From positions 1-7,160 of the forward strand of contig JALHPX010000162.1 in assembly GCA_022842225.1 (NCBI GenBank): a stretch of DNA of 7,160 nt, written 5' to 3'. This DNA comes from a bacterium (lineage in GTDB: Bacteria > Bdellovibrionota > FAC87 > UBA2466). The notes under the pieces are model-generated. The model saw only the letters and a list, made by a program, of their open reading frames with translations, was not told where the DNA came from and did no database searches. Below are positions 1-6,276 of the stretch, piece by piece (position 1 is the first letter of the stretch; each line of letters begins with the position of its first letter). Position numbers and translations under genes: made by a program.

Positions 1-135
1 GCGCACAAATTGCGAAAACTGCATCGGGAGTTTTTTCTTTCCCAATACTAGAACAGGCAGCAAGCGACTCACTTGCGTGACTGCCGCCATCCCCACCAAG
101 AGCAAAATCCATTCGGTGGCCGTCCAATTAGTCAT
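1..135 (-). CDS. azlD: AzlD-family branched-chain amino acid exporter subunit (partial, 3' end outside window)
   Basis: Only the first 45 codons are present, but they read as a typical AzlD N terminus: a tryptophan-rich start (MTNWTATEW), a first hydrophobic helix (ILLLVGMAAVTQ), then an arginine and LLPVLVLG followed by a basic turn (KKKLP). AzlD is the small partner of AzlC; together they export branched-chain amino acids across the inner membrane. The ATG (135-133) lies inside the end of azlC, giving the 8-nt overlap ATGACTAA, a common sign of translational coupling between two subunits of one complex. The gene continues beyond position 1, so its length, stop and later helices cannot be judged. 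The family call rests on the motif pattern plus the azlC neighbour. Confidence 0.88.
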   Translation of the reverse strand, partial: MTNWTATEWILLLVGMAAVTQVSRLLPVLVLGKKKLPMQFSQFVR

Positions 136-922
136 GGACCACCTCCACGACAATTTCGTTTTGTTTGGCGATGGCTCGACGGGAAACAGAAACACGTTCC
201 CACGCCACGCCCACTAGCGGCGCAATAAGAGCGGAGATCAAAATCGCTAAAGTGGATTGTCCCGCGATTGTCCACACGGTGCTTAGAAGTCCGGCTGCCG
301 CTGCCACGGCAAACTGAAACCGATTGCTGACCTGACAAGAAAGAACCCCCAGCAGCAACGCCACGAGCGCAAAATCCAGTCCCAGTTCTTTAACAGCAGG
401 CAATCGTTCGGCCGCCCAATATCCTGCAGCAGTGGCACCCACCCAACAAGTCACTGGACCTATCACAAGTCCAAGACATTCCATGGAACGAAACCGCCGT
501 CGGGAATTTCCGTGTGCACTCTTTAAAACGCCAAAAGCTTCATCGGTCATCAGCAGACCAAAGATCAGTTTTCTCGCCATCGGCCAATGCGCGATGTTTT
601 CCACCACTCCCATCGCCATGAGAAAAAACCGAGAATTCACGACAAAAACGGCAAACAAAATCGCCAGCAAACTCTGCCCCGACGCAATCATGCCGAGAGC
701 CACCATCTGCGAAGCTCCCCCAAAAGTCGTAGCCGACATCAGAATCGCGACCCAACCCGGAAGCCCCACTTCGCGCGCACCCATGCCAAACGCCAACGCG
801 ATTGGAAAATAACCCACAGTAATAGGGAGAGATCGTAAAAGCCCTTTACGAAAACTAGGCCCGCCTAAAATTTCCGCATGAGATCGGACACTTGAGTGGG
901 AGGTGGGAGGATGCGCCTTCAT
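128..922 (-). CDS. azlC: AzlC-family branched-chain amino acid permease
   Basis: This is an inner-membrane protein of 264 residues from the chosen ATG, close to the usual AzlC size. Family-typical segments are visible: LPITVGYFPIALAFG (about 32-46) at the first helix, TTFGGASQ (65-72), VVNSRFFLM (94-102), LMTDEAFGV (124-132) and a run of hydrophobic helices from about 150 to 240. With AzlD it forms the branched-chain amino acid exporter. An upstream GTG at 1003 would add 27 residues (291 in total). I prefer ATG 922 because the added stretch does not look like family sequence and an AGG lies about 10 nt upstream of the ATG. The stop overlaps the azlD start. No convincing promoter was found in the 97 nt between this start and the inverted repeat at 1020-1300, so the gene may be transcribed from there or by readthrough from the leucine operon. 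Confidence 0.92.
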   Translation of the reverse strand: MKAHPPTSHSSVRSHAEILGGPSFRKGLLRSLPITVGYFPIALAFGMGAREVGLPGWVAILMSATTFGGASQMVALGMIASGQSLLAILFAVFVVNSRFFLMAMGVVENIAHWPMARKLIFGLLMTDEAFGVLKSAHGNSRRRFRSMECLGLVIGPVTCWVGATAAGYWAAERLPAVKELGLDFALVALLLGVLSCQVSNRFQFAVAAAAGLLSTVWTIAGQSTLAILISALIAPLVGVAWERVSVSRRAIAKQNEIVVEVVHD

Positions 923-1019
923 TGGTGCGCAACCTAACAAAACGCCGCAAACAAAATCAATGAAATTGACGCTAATGGACAAGCCTTCGCCACGACCGCA
1001 CACCCACTAATTCGAGCTC

Positions 1020-1300
1020 TACCCCAGTCGTTGCGAGCGGAGCGAAGCTCTTCCCGCCGCCTCGAACCAGACTCCGGTTTCGCTGCATAAAAAATATCGT
1101 CCTCGAACGGGCGTAAAGCGGGCAAGACCCAAGTCGAAGGCGCCACGTCTCTTCCGCGCCCCGAGCGCGAGACAATCCACTAGAAACTAAAGGCCCCCAG
1201 GCGTCCCGGGCGAGGACGGTATTTTTTATGCAGCGAAACCGGAGTCTGGTCCGACTGCGGTTCGAGGAAGCGCTTCGCTCCGCTCGCAACGACTGAGGTA
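1020..1300. repeat. Long imperfect inverted repeat (86- and 90-nt arms, 105-nt loop), possible MITE-like element
   Basis: The left arm is 1020-1105 and the right arm 1211-1300. Read inward, each arm has an outer 35-nt block (1020-1054 against 1266-1300, two mismatches) and an inner 39-nt block (1067-1105 against 1211-1249, one difference that still pairs as G-U in RNA). Between the blocks is an unmatched bulge of 12 nt on the left and 16 nt on the right. The outer block contains the GAGCGGAGCGAAGC-type sequence, and the inner block a run of six A or T. The 105-nt loop (1106-1210) holds a smaller hairpin with GTCTC at 1147-1151, GAGAC at 1169-1173 and an internal GCGC/GCGC pair. The element starts 1 nt beyond the MetE-like gene's stop codon and both ends read TA, which would fit a TA-targeting element. 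It fills the gap between two genes and I see no credible protein in it. Confidence 0.9.
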
Positions 1301-1301
1301 T

Positions 1302-2132
1302 CTACGCGAGGCCACGTTCCGCTAAGGAGCACCAGGAGCGCAGCATTTCGGGGAGGGATCTCGCGGCGCTGAGGTCCCAACCCCAGAGTCCGCAGGCTGA
1401 GGAGACCCAAGTCTCCTGAGTGTATTTCGCGATTTCGCGGACGAAGTCGGTGAGTTGTGGTTCTAATTCTTCGATATCGGGAGCGATCCCTAAGACGAAT
1501 CGACCGCCGCGTTTGATGAAATTCACGACGTCACTACTGACGGCCGCGTGTGCGGCGGGGAGCAGGCCGAAATCTAAGGACAGGTACTTCGGGTCCAAAG
1601 CTAAAACTTTCGGTAAGGGGAGCTTGCCACATGCGTGCAGCGAAACTGGCAATTTGGAGTGAGTGGCGATTTCTATCGCGTCTTTTAAAGTGCGCCAGTC
1701 TGCATCGGAAGTCTTGTTACTGAGTGTCGGTTCGTCCCAAAAGAAAACGACTTCGGCAGCGCTGCGCGCGGACACTGCTTTCGACAACACTAGGGAAGCT
1801 GCTACGTGATCCTTTAACCAACTGGCGGAAAGAGCGATGCCTTCCGCTTCGCAATGTTTGCGATAAGTGACCGGACCCGCGAGTTGCACTTTGACGTGCG
1901 CGGGGTGTTTTTCGCTTTTTTCCAAGGCGTCCAACCACGGAGCCAGTTCCGGTGGCAGTCGCATTTTTGTAAGCAATGCCTGGGCGCGGGCCAGAAAATT
2001 TTCGGACGATTTTAGTTCCGGCAGGAAAGGCACAGTGTACTTGAGCGAGTGCGCGATGGCCTCGTCCATGTCTTCAAACGGCACGCTGCCGATGCCGGTT
2101 GTCTGCAATACCATTTTGGAAGAAGGCGCCAT
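1302..2132 (-). CDS. Short MetE-like (UROD/MetE superfamily) zinc protein, substrate unknown
   Basis: This 276-residue protein matches only the C-terminal catalytic half of cobalamin-independent methionine synthase. The pattern is QTTGIGSVP (10-18), KVQLAGPVTY (81-90), FWDEPTLS (131-138), LHACG (165-169) and SSACGLWGWD (244-253). In MetE the zinc ligands are His, Cys, Glu and Cys; here H166, C168 and C247 are in place, and D187 (SLDFG) sits near the position of the Glu. The DEP motif, which in MetE belongs to the homocysteine-binding site, is kept. The N-terminal half of MetE is absent, so it resembles stand-alone 'core' homologues. A thiol methyltransferase or related zinc-thiolate reaction is likely, but the substrate cannot be named. 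ATG 2132 lies 10 nt after the carboxylase stop; ATG 2114 is an alternative, and a longer frame begins at 2168 inside the carboxylase gene. Neither ATG has a clear ribosome binding site. The gene ends in TAG. Confidence 0.75.
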   Translation of the reverse strand: MAPSSKMVLQTTGIGSVPFEDMDEAIAHSLKYTVPFLPELKSSENFLARAQALLTKMRLPPELAPWLDALEKSEKHPAHVKVQLAGPVTYRKHCEAEGIALSASWLKDHVAASLVLSKAVSARSAAEVVFFWDEPTLSNKTSDADWRTLKDAIEIATHSKLPVSLHACGKLPLPKVLALDPKYLSLDFGLLPAAHAAVSSDVVNFIKRGGRFVLGIAPDIEELEPQLTDFVREIAKYTQETWVSSACGLWGWDLSAARSLPEMLRSWCSLAERGLA

Positions 2133-2142
2133 TAGCCGTAGT

Positions 2143-3657
2143 TTACATCGGCATGATGCCAGGAGCACTCATTGGTTCTTTAGGACGGTCATAAAAACGC
2201 AATCTTTTTACCAATTCGTCCCTTATTTGCGAAAAATCAATCATTGCATCGACGATAAGCTCTCCTGCGATGCGCAATATATTGATCTCTTTTTGATACT
2301 CGGCTGTTTTTTCTTTCAAGAAAGCCGCTTTTTCCTCAGGCTTCATTTCCGCCATTTTATTAAAATAAACTGCGTTAATCGCGGGCTCCGGACCCATCAC
2401 GGCTACCTGCGCCGTCGGCAATGCCAAGACGCAATCACTACCAAAAGCGGGTCCCGACATAGCGTAGAGGCCCGCGCCAAAGGCTTTGCGCACGATGAGT
2501 TGAATCTTCGGCACGCGAGCATTGCTGAGCGCGTAGATTAACTTCGCGCCCGCACGGATCATGCCTTCTTTTTCGATCTTGGAGCCAATCATAAAACCCG
2601 GCACATCCGATAAGAACAGAATCGGAATCCCCCAGGCGCTGCAAAGTTGAATAAACCGCGCGGCTTTGTCCGACGAATTCACAAAAAGCACTCCGCCCTT
2701 CACCATCGGCTGATTGGCAAGAATTCCGACTGGGGCACCGTCGATACGCGCCAGCACTGTGATGAGCTCCTTGGCGTAGAGCTCTTTTAGTTCAAAGATA
2801 CTTCCCGCATCCACCACCGCGTCCAAGACTTCACGCATGTTGTAGGCTTTGTTGTCTTGCTGGGGAACTTTGTCTTTCAACGCGGCACACGCTGTCGCGG
2901 GGGCAATGCCCTTCACTTTAGGAGGGGCTTCTTTCTCATTCTGAGGCACAAAGCGAAGATATTTCTTGGCCTGCTCAATAGCAGCCGGTTCATCACTCAC
3001 CAAAATATCGCCGACACCGCTGTCGGTACAGTGCATGCGCGCGCCGCCCATCTCCTCCAGAGTTACTTTCTCCCCAATCACCGATTCCGCCATGCGCGGG
3101 GAGCCCAGGTACATACTCGCGTTGCCATCCACCATGATCAGCAAGTCGCAAAACGCTGGAATGTAAGCGCCGCCCGCGGCAGAGGGACCAAACAGCAGAC
3201 AAATCTGAGGGATTTTCCCCGACAACCGCGCTTCGTTGTAGAAAATCCGCCCTGCCCCTCGCCGTCCGGGGAACATTTCAATTTGGTCGGTGATGCGAGC
3301 ACCCGCGCTGTCGACGAGGTAGAACACTGGAATCTGCAATTGTTGCGCAGTTTCCTGCAGGCGCAGAATTTTTTCCACGGTGCGAGCGCCCCAGGAACCA
3401 GCTTTTACCGTCGAATCATTTGCCATGATTGCGACCTTCCGGCCTTCAACCATTCCAAGTCCGGTCACCACGCCATCCGCTGGCAGCCCTTCGTTCATGC
3501 AATTGGCAAAGAGCCCGTCTTCGATAAAACTTCCTGCATCAATTAAAAGCTCAATACGCTTGCGAGCGAATAGTTTGCCCGATTCTTTATTTTTCTCATG
3601 GTACTTGGCGTCTCCGCCCGCACGCAGTTTCTCTTGCAGCCTGGAAATATCTTCCAT
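2143..3657 (-). CDS. mccB: Biotin-dependent acyl-CoA carboxylase beta (carboxyltransferase) subunit, probably for methylcrotonyl-CoA
   Basis: This 504-residue carboxyltransferase has the two crotonase-like halves of the family and its usual length. In the N-terminal half are DSAGARI (116-122) and the oxyanion-hole glycines of GPSAAGGAYIPAFCD (157-171). In the C-terminal half are LSDVPGFMIGSK (349-360) and KAFGAGLYAMSG (391-402). The segment MYLGSPRMAESVIGEKVTLE (182-201) is of the Bacillus YngE type rather than the proteobacterial LiuB type. It moves the carboxyl group from carboxybiotin on the carrier protein to an acyl-CoA. The neighbours (HMG-CoA lyase and methylglutaconyl-CoA hydratase) point to 3-methylcrotonyl-CoA; propionyl- or acetyl-CoA cannot be excluded from sequence alone. 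I start it at ATG 3657, 6 nt after the hydratase stop; a TTG at 3663 directly after that stop would add two residues. The biotin carboxylase subunit it needs is not in this window. Confidence 0.9.
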   Translation of the reverse strand: MEDISRLQEKLRAGGDAKYHEKNKESGKLFARKRIELLIDAGSFIEDGLFANCMNEGLPADGVVTGLGMVEGRKVAIMANDSTVKAGSWGARTVEKILRLQETAQQLQIPVFYLVDSAGARITDQIEMFPGRRGAGRIFYNEARLSGKIPQICLLFGPSAAGGAYIPAFCDLLIMVDGNASMYLGSPRMAESVIGEKVTLEEMGGARMHCTDSGVGDILVSDEPAAIEQAKKYLRFVPQNEKEAPPKVKGIAPATACAALKDKVPQQDNKAYNMREVLDAVVDAGSIFELKELYAKELITVLARIDGAPVGILANQPMVKGGVLFVNSSDKAARFIQLCSAWGIPILFLSDVPGFMIGSKIEKEGMIRAGAKLIYALSNARVPKIQLIVRKAFGAGLYAMSGPAFGSDCVLALPTAQVAVMGPEPAINAVYFNKMAEMKPEEKAAFLKEKTAEYQKEINILRIAGELIVDAMIDFSQIRDELVKRLRFYDRPKEPMSAPGIMPM

Positions 3658-3663
3658 ATCCAA

Positions 3664-4455
3664 TCACTCGCCCGTGTAATTCGGTTTCTTTTTATTGAGG
3701 AATGCGACGATTCCTTCTTTTCTATCCTTCGAACTAATCAAAGATTTGTAGCACTCTGTCTCGAGCTCCAAGGCTTTTTGCATAGGTAGCTCGATGCCTT
3801 GGCGAATCGCTTTTTTAGCAGCTCCCAGAGCAAGTGGCCCCATTTCTTGAAGGGCTTCCGCCATAGCTTTGGCGCTGGCTAAACACTCAGCGGCATCCGC
3901 GGTCTGGGTTACCAGGCCCGCATCCAGCGCTTCTTTGGCTGTCAGCCGCTTGGCAAATAAAACCCATTCCAGTGCCTTGGACATCCCGACGATACGCGCG
4001 AGTCGCTGCGTGCCGCCATTACCAGGAATAATCGCGAGGCTCACCTCGGGCAAACCCACCATGGCGTTATTCGCCAAGATGCGAAAATCACACGCCAGTG
4101 CGAGCTCTAATCCACCACCGAGAGCGGCGCCATTCACTGCCGCAATCACCGGCACGCGCAAATTCTCCAGCCGCGTGTAGAGTTTGTGGACCTGATCGAA
4201 GCGCTGGAGAATGTCTTTCTCCGTCATCGCTTGGCGCTCCTTTAAGTCAGCGCCGACGCAAAAAGCTTTATCACCCGCCGCCGTGATGATGATCGAACGC
4301 AGAGTCTTATCGGTCTGAATCACGTCGAGAAAAGCAGTTAACTCCTCGAGCATGTCGCGGTTAATTGCATTGAGTTTGTCAGGACGATTCAACGTTGCAA
4401 TCGCCATCGACCCTTCGCGTTTGACTAGAACTGCCGTACCAAAATGTTTAGCCAC
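3664..4455 (-). CDS. liuC: Enoyl-CoA hydratase family protein, methylglutaconyl-CoA hydratase (AUH/LiuC type)
   Basis: This 263-residue crotonase-fold hydratase carries FCVGADLKER (65-74), whose GADLKER is characteristic of methylglutaconyl-CoA hydratases such as human AUH, the oxyanion-hole segment ALGGGLELALACD (111-123), and PEVSLAIIPGNGGTQR (136-151). The two catalytic glutamates are in place at about E117 and E137. The C terminus (KDRKEGIVAF...YTGE) also parallels AUH. It would add water to 3-methylglutaconyl-CoA to make HMG-CoA, the substrate of the neighbouring lyase. I start it at GTG 4455, where the protein becomes MAKHFG and a GGGGAG lies upstream with good spacing. The 8-nt overlap GTGGCTAA with the lyase stop suggests translational coupling. 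An in-frame start at 4491 would add 12 residues encoded within the lyase gene and unlike the family. Confidence 0.92.
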   Translation of the reverse strand: MAKHFGTAVLVKREGSMAIATLNRPDKLNAINRDMLEELTAFLDVIQTDKTLRSIIITAAGDKAFCVGADLKERQAMTEKDILQRFDQVHKLYTRLENLRVPVIAAVNGAALGGGLELALACDFRILANNAMVGLPEVSLAIIPGNGGTQRLARIVGMSKALEWVLFAKRLTAKEALDAGLVTQTADAAECLASAKAMAEALQEMGPLALGAAKKAIRQGIELPMQKALELETECYKSLISSKDRKEGIVAFLNKKKPNYTGE

Positions 4456-5365
4456 TTTTGTTCTCCCCAAACCAATCCCCACCCTTGGCAAGGATCGCAG
4501 CTAGCTGGCTTCTAGGTTCGATCCCCGTTGCCTTAAGTGCCGTTAGAGCTTGCTTCAATTCTGTCGTCGGAAACTTCTTGCGCCAGCCCTGACGATGAGC
4601 AAGGTAATTCAATTCTTCGATTGCCAAATTACCGCTAGCGCCCTTTGCATAGGGACACCCCCCCGTGCCACCCAGCGCGCCGTCATATGCCCGCACTCCT
4701 AGGCCATACCCCACATCCGCGCCCGCAAGCGCCATGCCGTAGGTGTTGTGTAAGTGGAGCGCGGTTTTGTGCACGGGCCAAAATTTAGCAAGGCGGCCCA
4801 GCACCTCGCGCACTTGCGCGGGCGTGGCAACTCCGATTGTGTCACCTAAAGCGATTTCGTCCGGTTGAAAGCTCGCAACGACCTTAGCAACTTTTTCCAC
4901 ATCGTCGGCGGAAATCAGGCCCTCATAAGGACAGCCAAAGACAGTGGAAATATAGATGCGCAGCTTGCGGCCTTCGCGCTGACACCTCTGCGCGGTTCGG
5001 CCCAAACCGTCCAAGCTCGCTTCGCGCGTTGAGTTCACGTTCTTCTCGTTGAAGCTATTGCTCACTGCCACGAATGCGCTGGCCCAAGCGAAGTTGAATT
5101 TGACGAGGCGATCTAGGCCTTTTTCGTTTGGGACAAAGGCCATCAACTCACAAGATTTTGCGAGCGGGGAAGCAAATACACGGGTGCTTAGAGCCTCCGC
5201 ATCCGCCAACTGAGGGACCCACTTGGGGTGCACGAAACTGGTGACTTCGATGCGTTCAAAACCGCAGGCAGCGATTTTTTCAAAAAGCGCAAATTTCTGT
5301 TCCGTCGTCAGCGTCAATTTTTCGAATTGAAGCCCGTCGCGTAACGTCACATCCGTCAGGTGCAT
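4448..5365 (-). CDS. mvaB: Hydroxymethylglutaryl-CoA lyase
   Basis: This 305-residue TIM-barrel lyase splits HMG-CoA into acetoacetate and acetyl-CoA, the last step of leucine breakdown. Family residues are all visible: R9 and D10 in DVTLRDGLQ (5-13), E40 in ERIEVTSFV, the metal-binding histidines H204 and H206 in LHLHNTYG, the G-loop cysteine C237 in GGTGGCPYAKGASGN (232-246), and N246. The G-loop cysteine separates it from isopropylmalate and homocitrate synthases of the same superfamily. The N terminus is very short before the first active-site motif, but no longer in-frame start is apparent; the upstream ATG about 13 nt away is out of frame. It follows the biotin carrier gene by 32 nt and overlaps the hydratase gene by 8 nt. 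Length and motifs suggest a complete, active enzyme. Confidence 0.95.
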   Translation of the reverse strand: MHLTDVTLRDGLQFEKLTLTTEQKFALFEKIAACGFERIEVTSFVHPKWVPQLADAEALSTRVFASPLAKSCELMAFVPNEKGLDRLVKFNFAWASAFVAVSNSFNEKNVNSTREASLDGLGRTAQRCQREGRKLRIYISTVFGCPYEGLISADDVEKVAKVVASFQPDEIALGDTIGVATPAQVREVLGRLAKFWPVHKTALHLHNTYGMALAGADVGYGLGVRAYDGALGGTGGCPYAKGASGNLAIEELNYLAHRQGWRKKFPTTELKQALTALKATGIEPRSQLAAILAKGGDWFGENKSG

Positions 5366-5397
5366 GTCTTTTACCCATCCCCGAGTTTAGACGGTGC

Positions 5398-5610
5398 TTA
5401 GGCTAGTTCGATCAAAGCTTCGCCTTCGTTTAAGAAGTCGCCGGCATTTTTTAGGATTTTAGAAACTTTGCCTGCAACATCGGCTTGAAGGGGCACTTCC
5501 ATTTTCATGGATTCCACCACGGCCACTTCCTGGCCCTTAGTGACTGTGTCTCCAACCTTTACTTTGATCTCGAGCACAGTGCCCGCCATTTCAGATTTAA
5601 TCTTTGCCAT
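5398..5610 (-). CDS. Biotin carboxyl carrier (biotinyl/lipoyl attachment) protein
   Basis: This 70-residue protein is a single biotinyl domain with nothing attached. The biotinylation motif ESMKME is at 33-38, with the target lysine K36 in the usual hairpin turn. The halves on either side (GTVLEIKVKVGDTVTKGQ and GKVSKILKNAGDFLNEGE) show the domain's pseudo-twofold repeat. The size matches the stand-alone carrier YngHB/BLAP of Bacillus. It would shuttle carboxybiotin between a biotin carboxylase and the beta subunit encoded downstream. Its ATG follows the outer-membrane protein stop by only 3 nt (TAAATTATG), and only a weak GAG serves as ribosome binding site, so translation may depend on the upstream gene. 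Lipoylation is a formal alternative, but the methionines flanking the lysine favour biotin. Confidence 0.94.
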   Translation of the reverse strand: MAKIKSEMAGTVLEIKVKVGDTVTKGQEVAVVESMKMEVPLQADVAGKVSKILKNAGDFLNEGEALIELA

Positions 5611-5613
5611 AAT

Positions 5614-6114
5614 TTACATCTCAAACAAGTAGCCCACGCGCGCCATCACACTCCAATAACTGCCTTCGCGATTTACCGTGCCGCCCATGATGCCGTGGTA
5701 TCGCCAGCTTAGGCCTGCGCGCCAGCCATCGCCGACAGCCACGTCTGTGTTTAGTTCTCCGTGCAAACCGAAACGCGAAACAGAACCAAATTTATAAAGA
5801 CCAGGTCCAACGCCCAACGCGATATCGACGTCATAAAAATTGCCGACATGAAAATCAGCGGACAGTGTGTTGCTCCACAGAGTCATGCCACCGCCGCCGT
5901 CATGAGAACTCAATTGCGATTTGAAAACTAAGTCCACTACCGGTCCGACGACAAATCCCAAGTCGCCCCCAAATCCGAGACCCGATTGAAACGTACTGCC
6001 GGAAAGCCCTACGTGTCCGCCCTGCAGACCGAGATAAACCCCATCCGCAGCGCGCACGGGCGCCGCCAACCAACTCATTAAAAAGACAATTGTGCAGAAA
6101 ACTTGTTTTTTCAT
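5614..6114 (-). CDS. Small outer-membrane beta-barrel protein, function unknown
   Basis: This 166-residue protein begins with a clear signal peptide (basic MKKQ, a hydrophobic stretch FCTIVFLMSWLAAP, probable cleavage after VRA at 22). The mature part is glycine-rich with alternating polar and hydrophobic residues, as in transmembrane beta strands, and it ends in VGYLFEM, close to the usual aromatic barrel C terminus. About 144 mature residues suit an eight-stranded barrel such as OmpX/OmpA/OmpW types, but I cannot name a family. It is the first minus-strand gene after the intergenic region shared with flagellin, and it runs almost directly into the biotin carrier gene, so it probably heads the leucine operon mRNA. 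An outer-membrane protein in that place is odd; it may be a chance neighbour or may help uptake. No strong promoter or ribosome binding site is evident upstream. Confidence 0.78.
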   Translation of the reverse strand: MKKQVFCTIVFLMSWLAAPVRAADGVYLGLQGGHVGLSGSTFQSGLGFGGDLGFVVGPVVDLVFKSQLSSHDGGGGMTLWSNTLSADFHVGNFYDVDIALGVGPGLYKFGSVSRFGLHGELNTDVAVGDGWRAGLSWRYHGIMGGTVNREGSYWSVMARVGYLFEM

Positions 6115-6243
6115 TCGCCCATCGTAGAGCCCTAGAATGAGCGTGGCAATGAATGCACCGCATTAACTCGCACTTTTTTAAAAAAGAGAACCTCTAGAAA
6201 TCCAACCGCTTACCTTCAAAATAACGCGCTGTATAATTTCTTC
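6115..6243. other. Intergenic region between the divergent outer-membrane protein and flagellin genes
   Basis: This is the gene-free stretch that must hold the promoter of the minus-strand operon. It contains a perfect 14-nt palindrome, CTTTTTTAAAAAAG (6173-6186), an A/T tract that may bend DNA or help a promoter. On the plus strand TATAAT occurs at 6232-6237, but the -35 at standard spacing (CTTACC, 6209-6214) is poor, so I do not call it a sigma-70 promoter. On the minus strand I see only weak -35/-10 pairs and do not assign one. Confidence 0.5.
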
Positions 6244-6270
6244 TAAAGTAATTACGCAGTGAGTCGAAAA
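6244..6270 (+). promoter_or_regulatory. FliA (sigma-28)-type flagellar promoter
   Basis: TAAAGTAA (6244-6251), an 11-nt spacer (6252-6262) and GTCGAAAA (6263-6270) fit the sigma-28 pattern TAAAGTTT-N11-GCCGATAA, with six of eight matches in the -10 part and exact spacing. Transcription would start near 6276-6278, where the first leader hairpin begins. This is the promoter class expected for a late flagellar gene such as flagellin, which lies about 140 nt downstream. Confidence 0.75.
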
Positions 6271-6276
6271 GCATAA

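Noticed and set aside
972..1289. Open frames running through the inverted repeat, including the frame after the MetE-like TAG
   Set aside because: The translations are arginine-rich by-products of the repeat's composition with no recognisable family. The MetE-like protein is already complete at the TAG, so this TAG is a true stop and gives no support to general TAG reassignment.
1020..1300. Inverted repeat as an ordinary intrinsic terminator
   Set aside because: The arms are much too long and the T or A run lies inside the stem, not just after a short GC hairpin. It might still block transcription, but it is not a standard terminator.
1867..2541. 224-codon plus-strand open frame across the MetE-like/carboxylase junction
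   Set aside because: It is opposite two strongly supported genes and its translation shows no recognisable domain.
2857..3546. 229-codon open frame on the plus strand within the carboxylase gene
   Set aside because: It is antisense to a well-supported carboxylase, with His/Arg-rich low-meaning translation and no family motifs.
4448..5365. Isopropylmalate or homocitrate synthase as an alternative for the lyase
   Set aside because: The G-loop cysteine (GGCPYAKGASGN), length and neighbours fit HMG-CoA lyase; the C-terminal regulatory domain of isopropylmalate synthase is absent.
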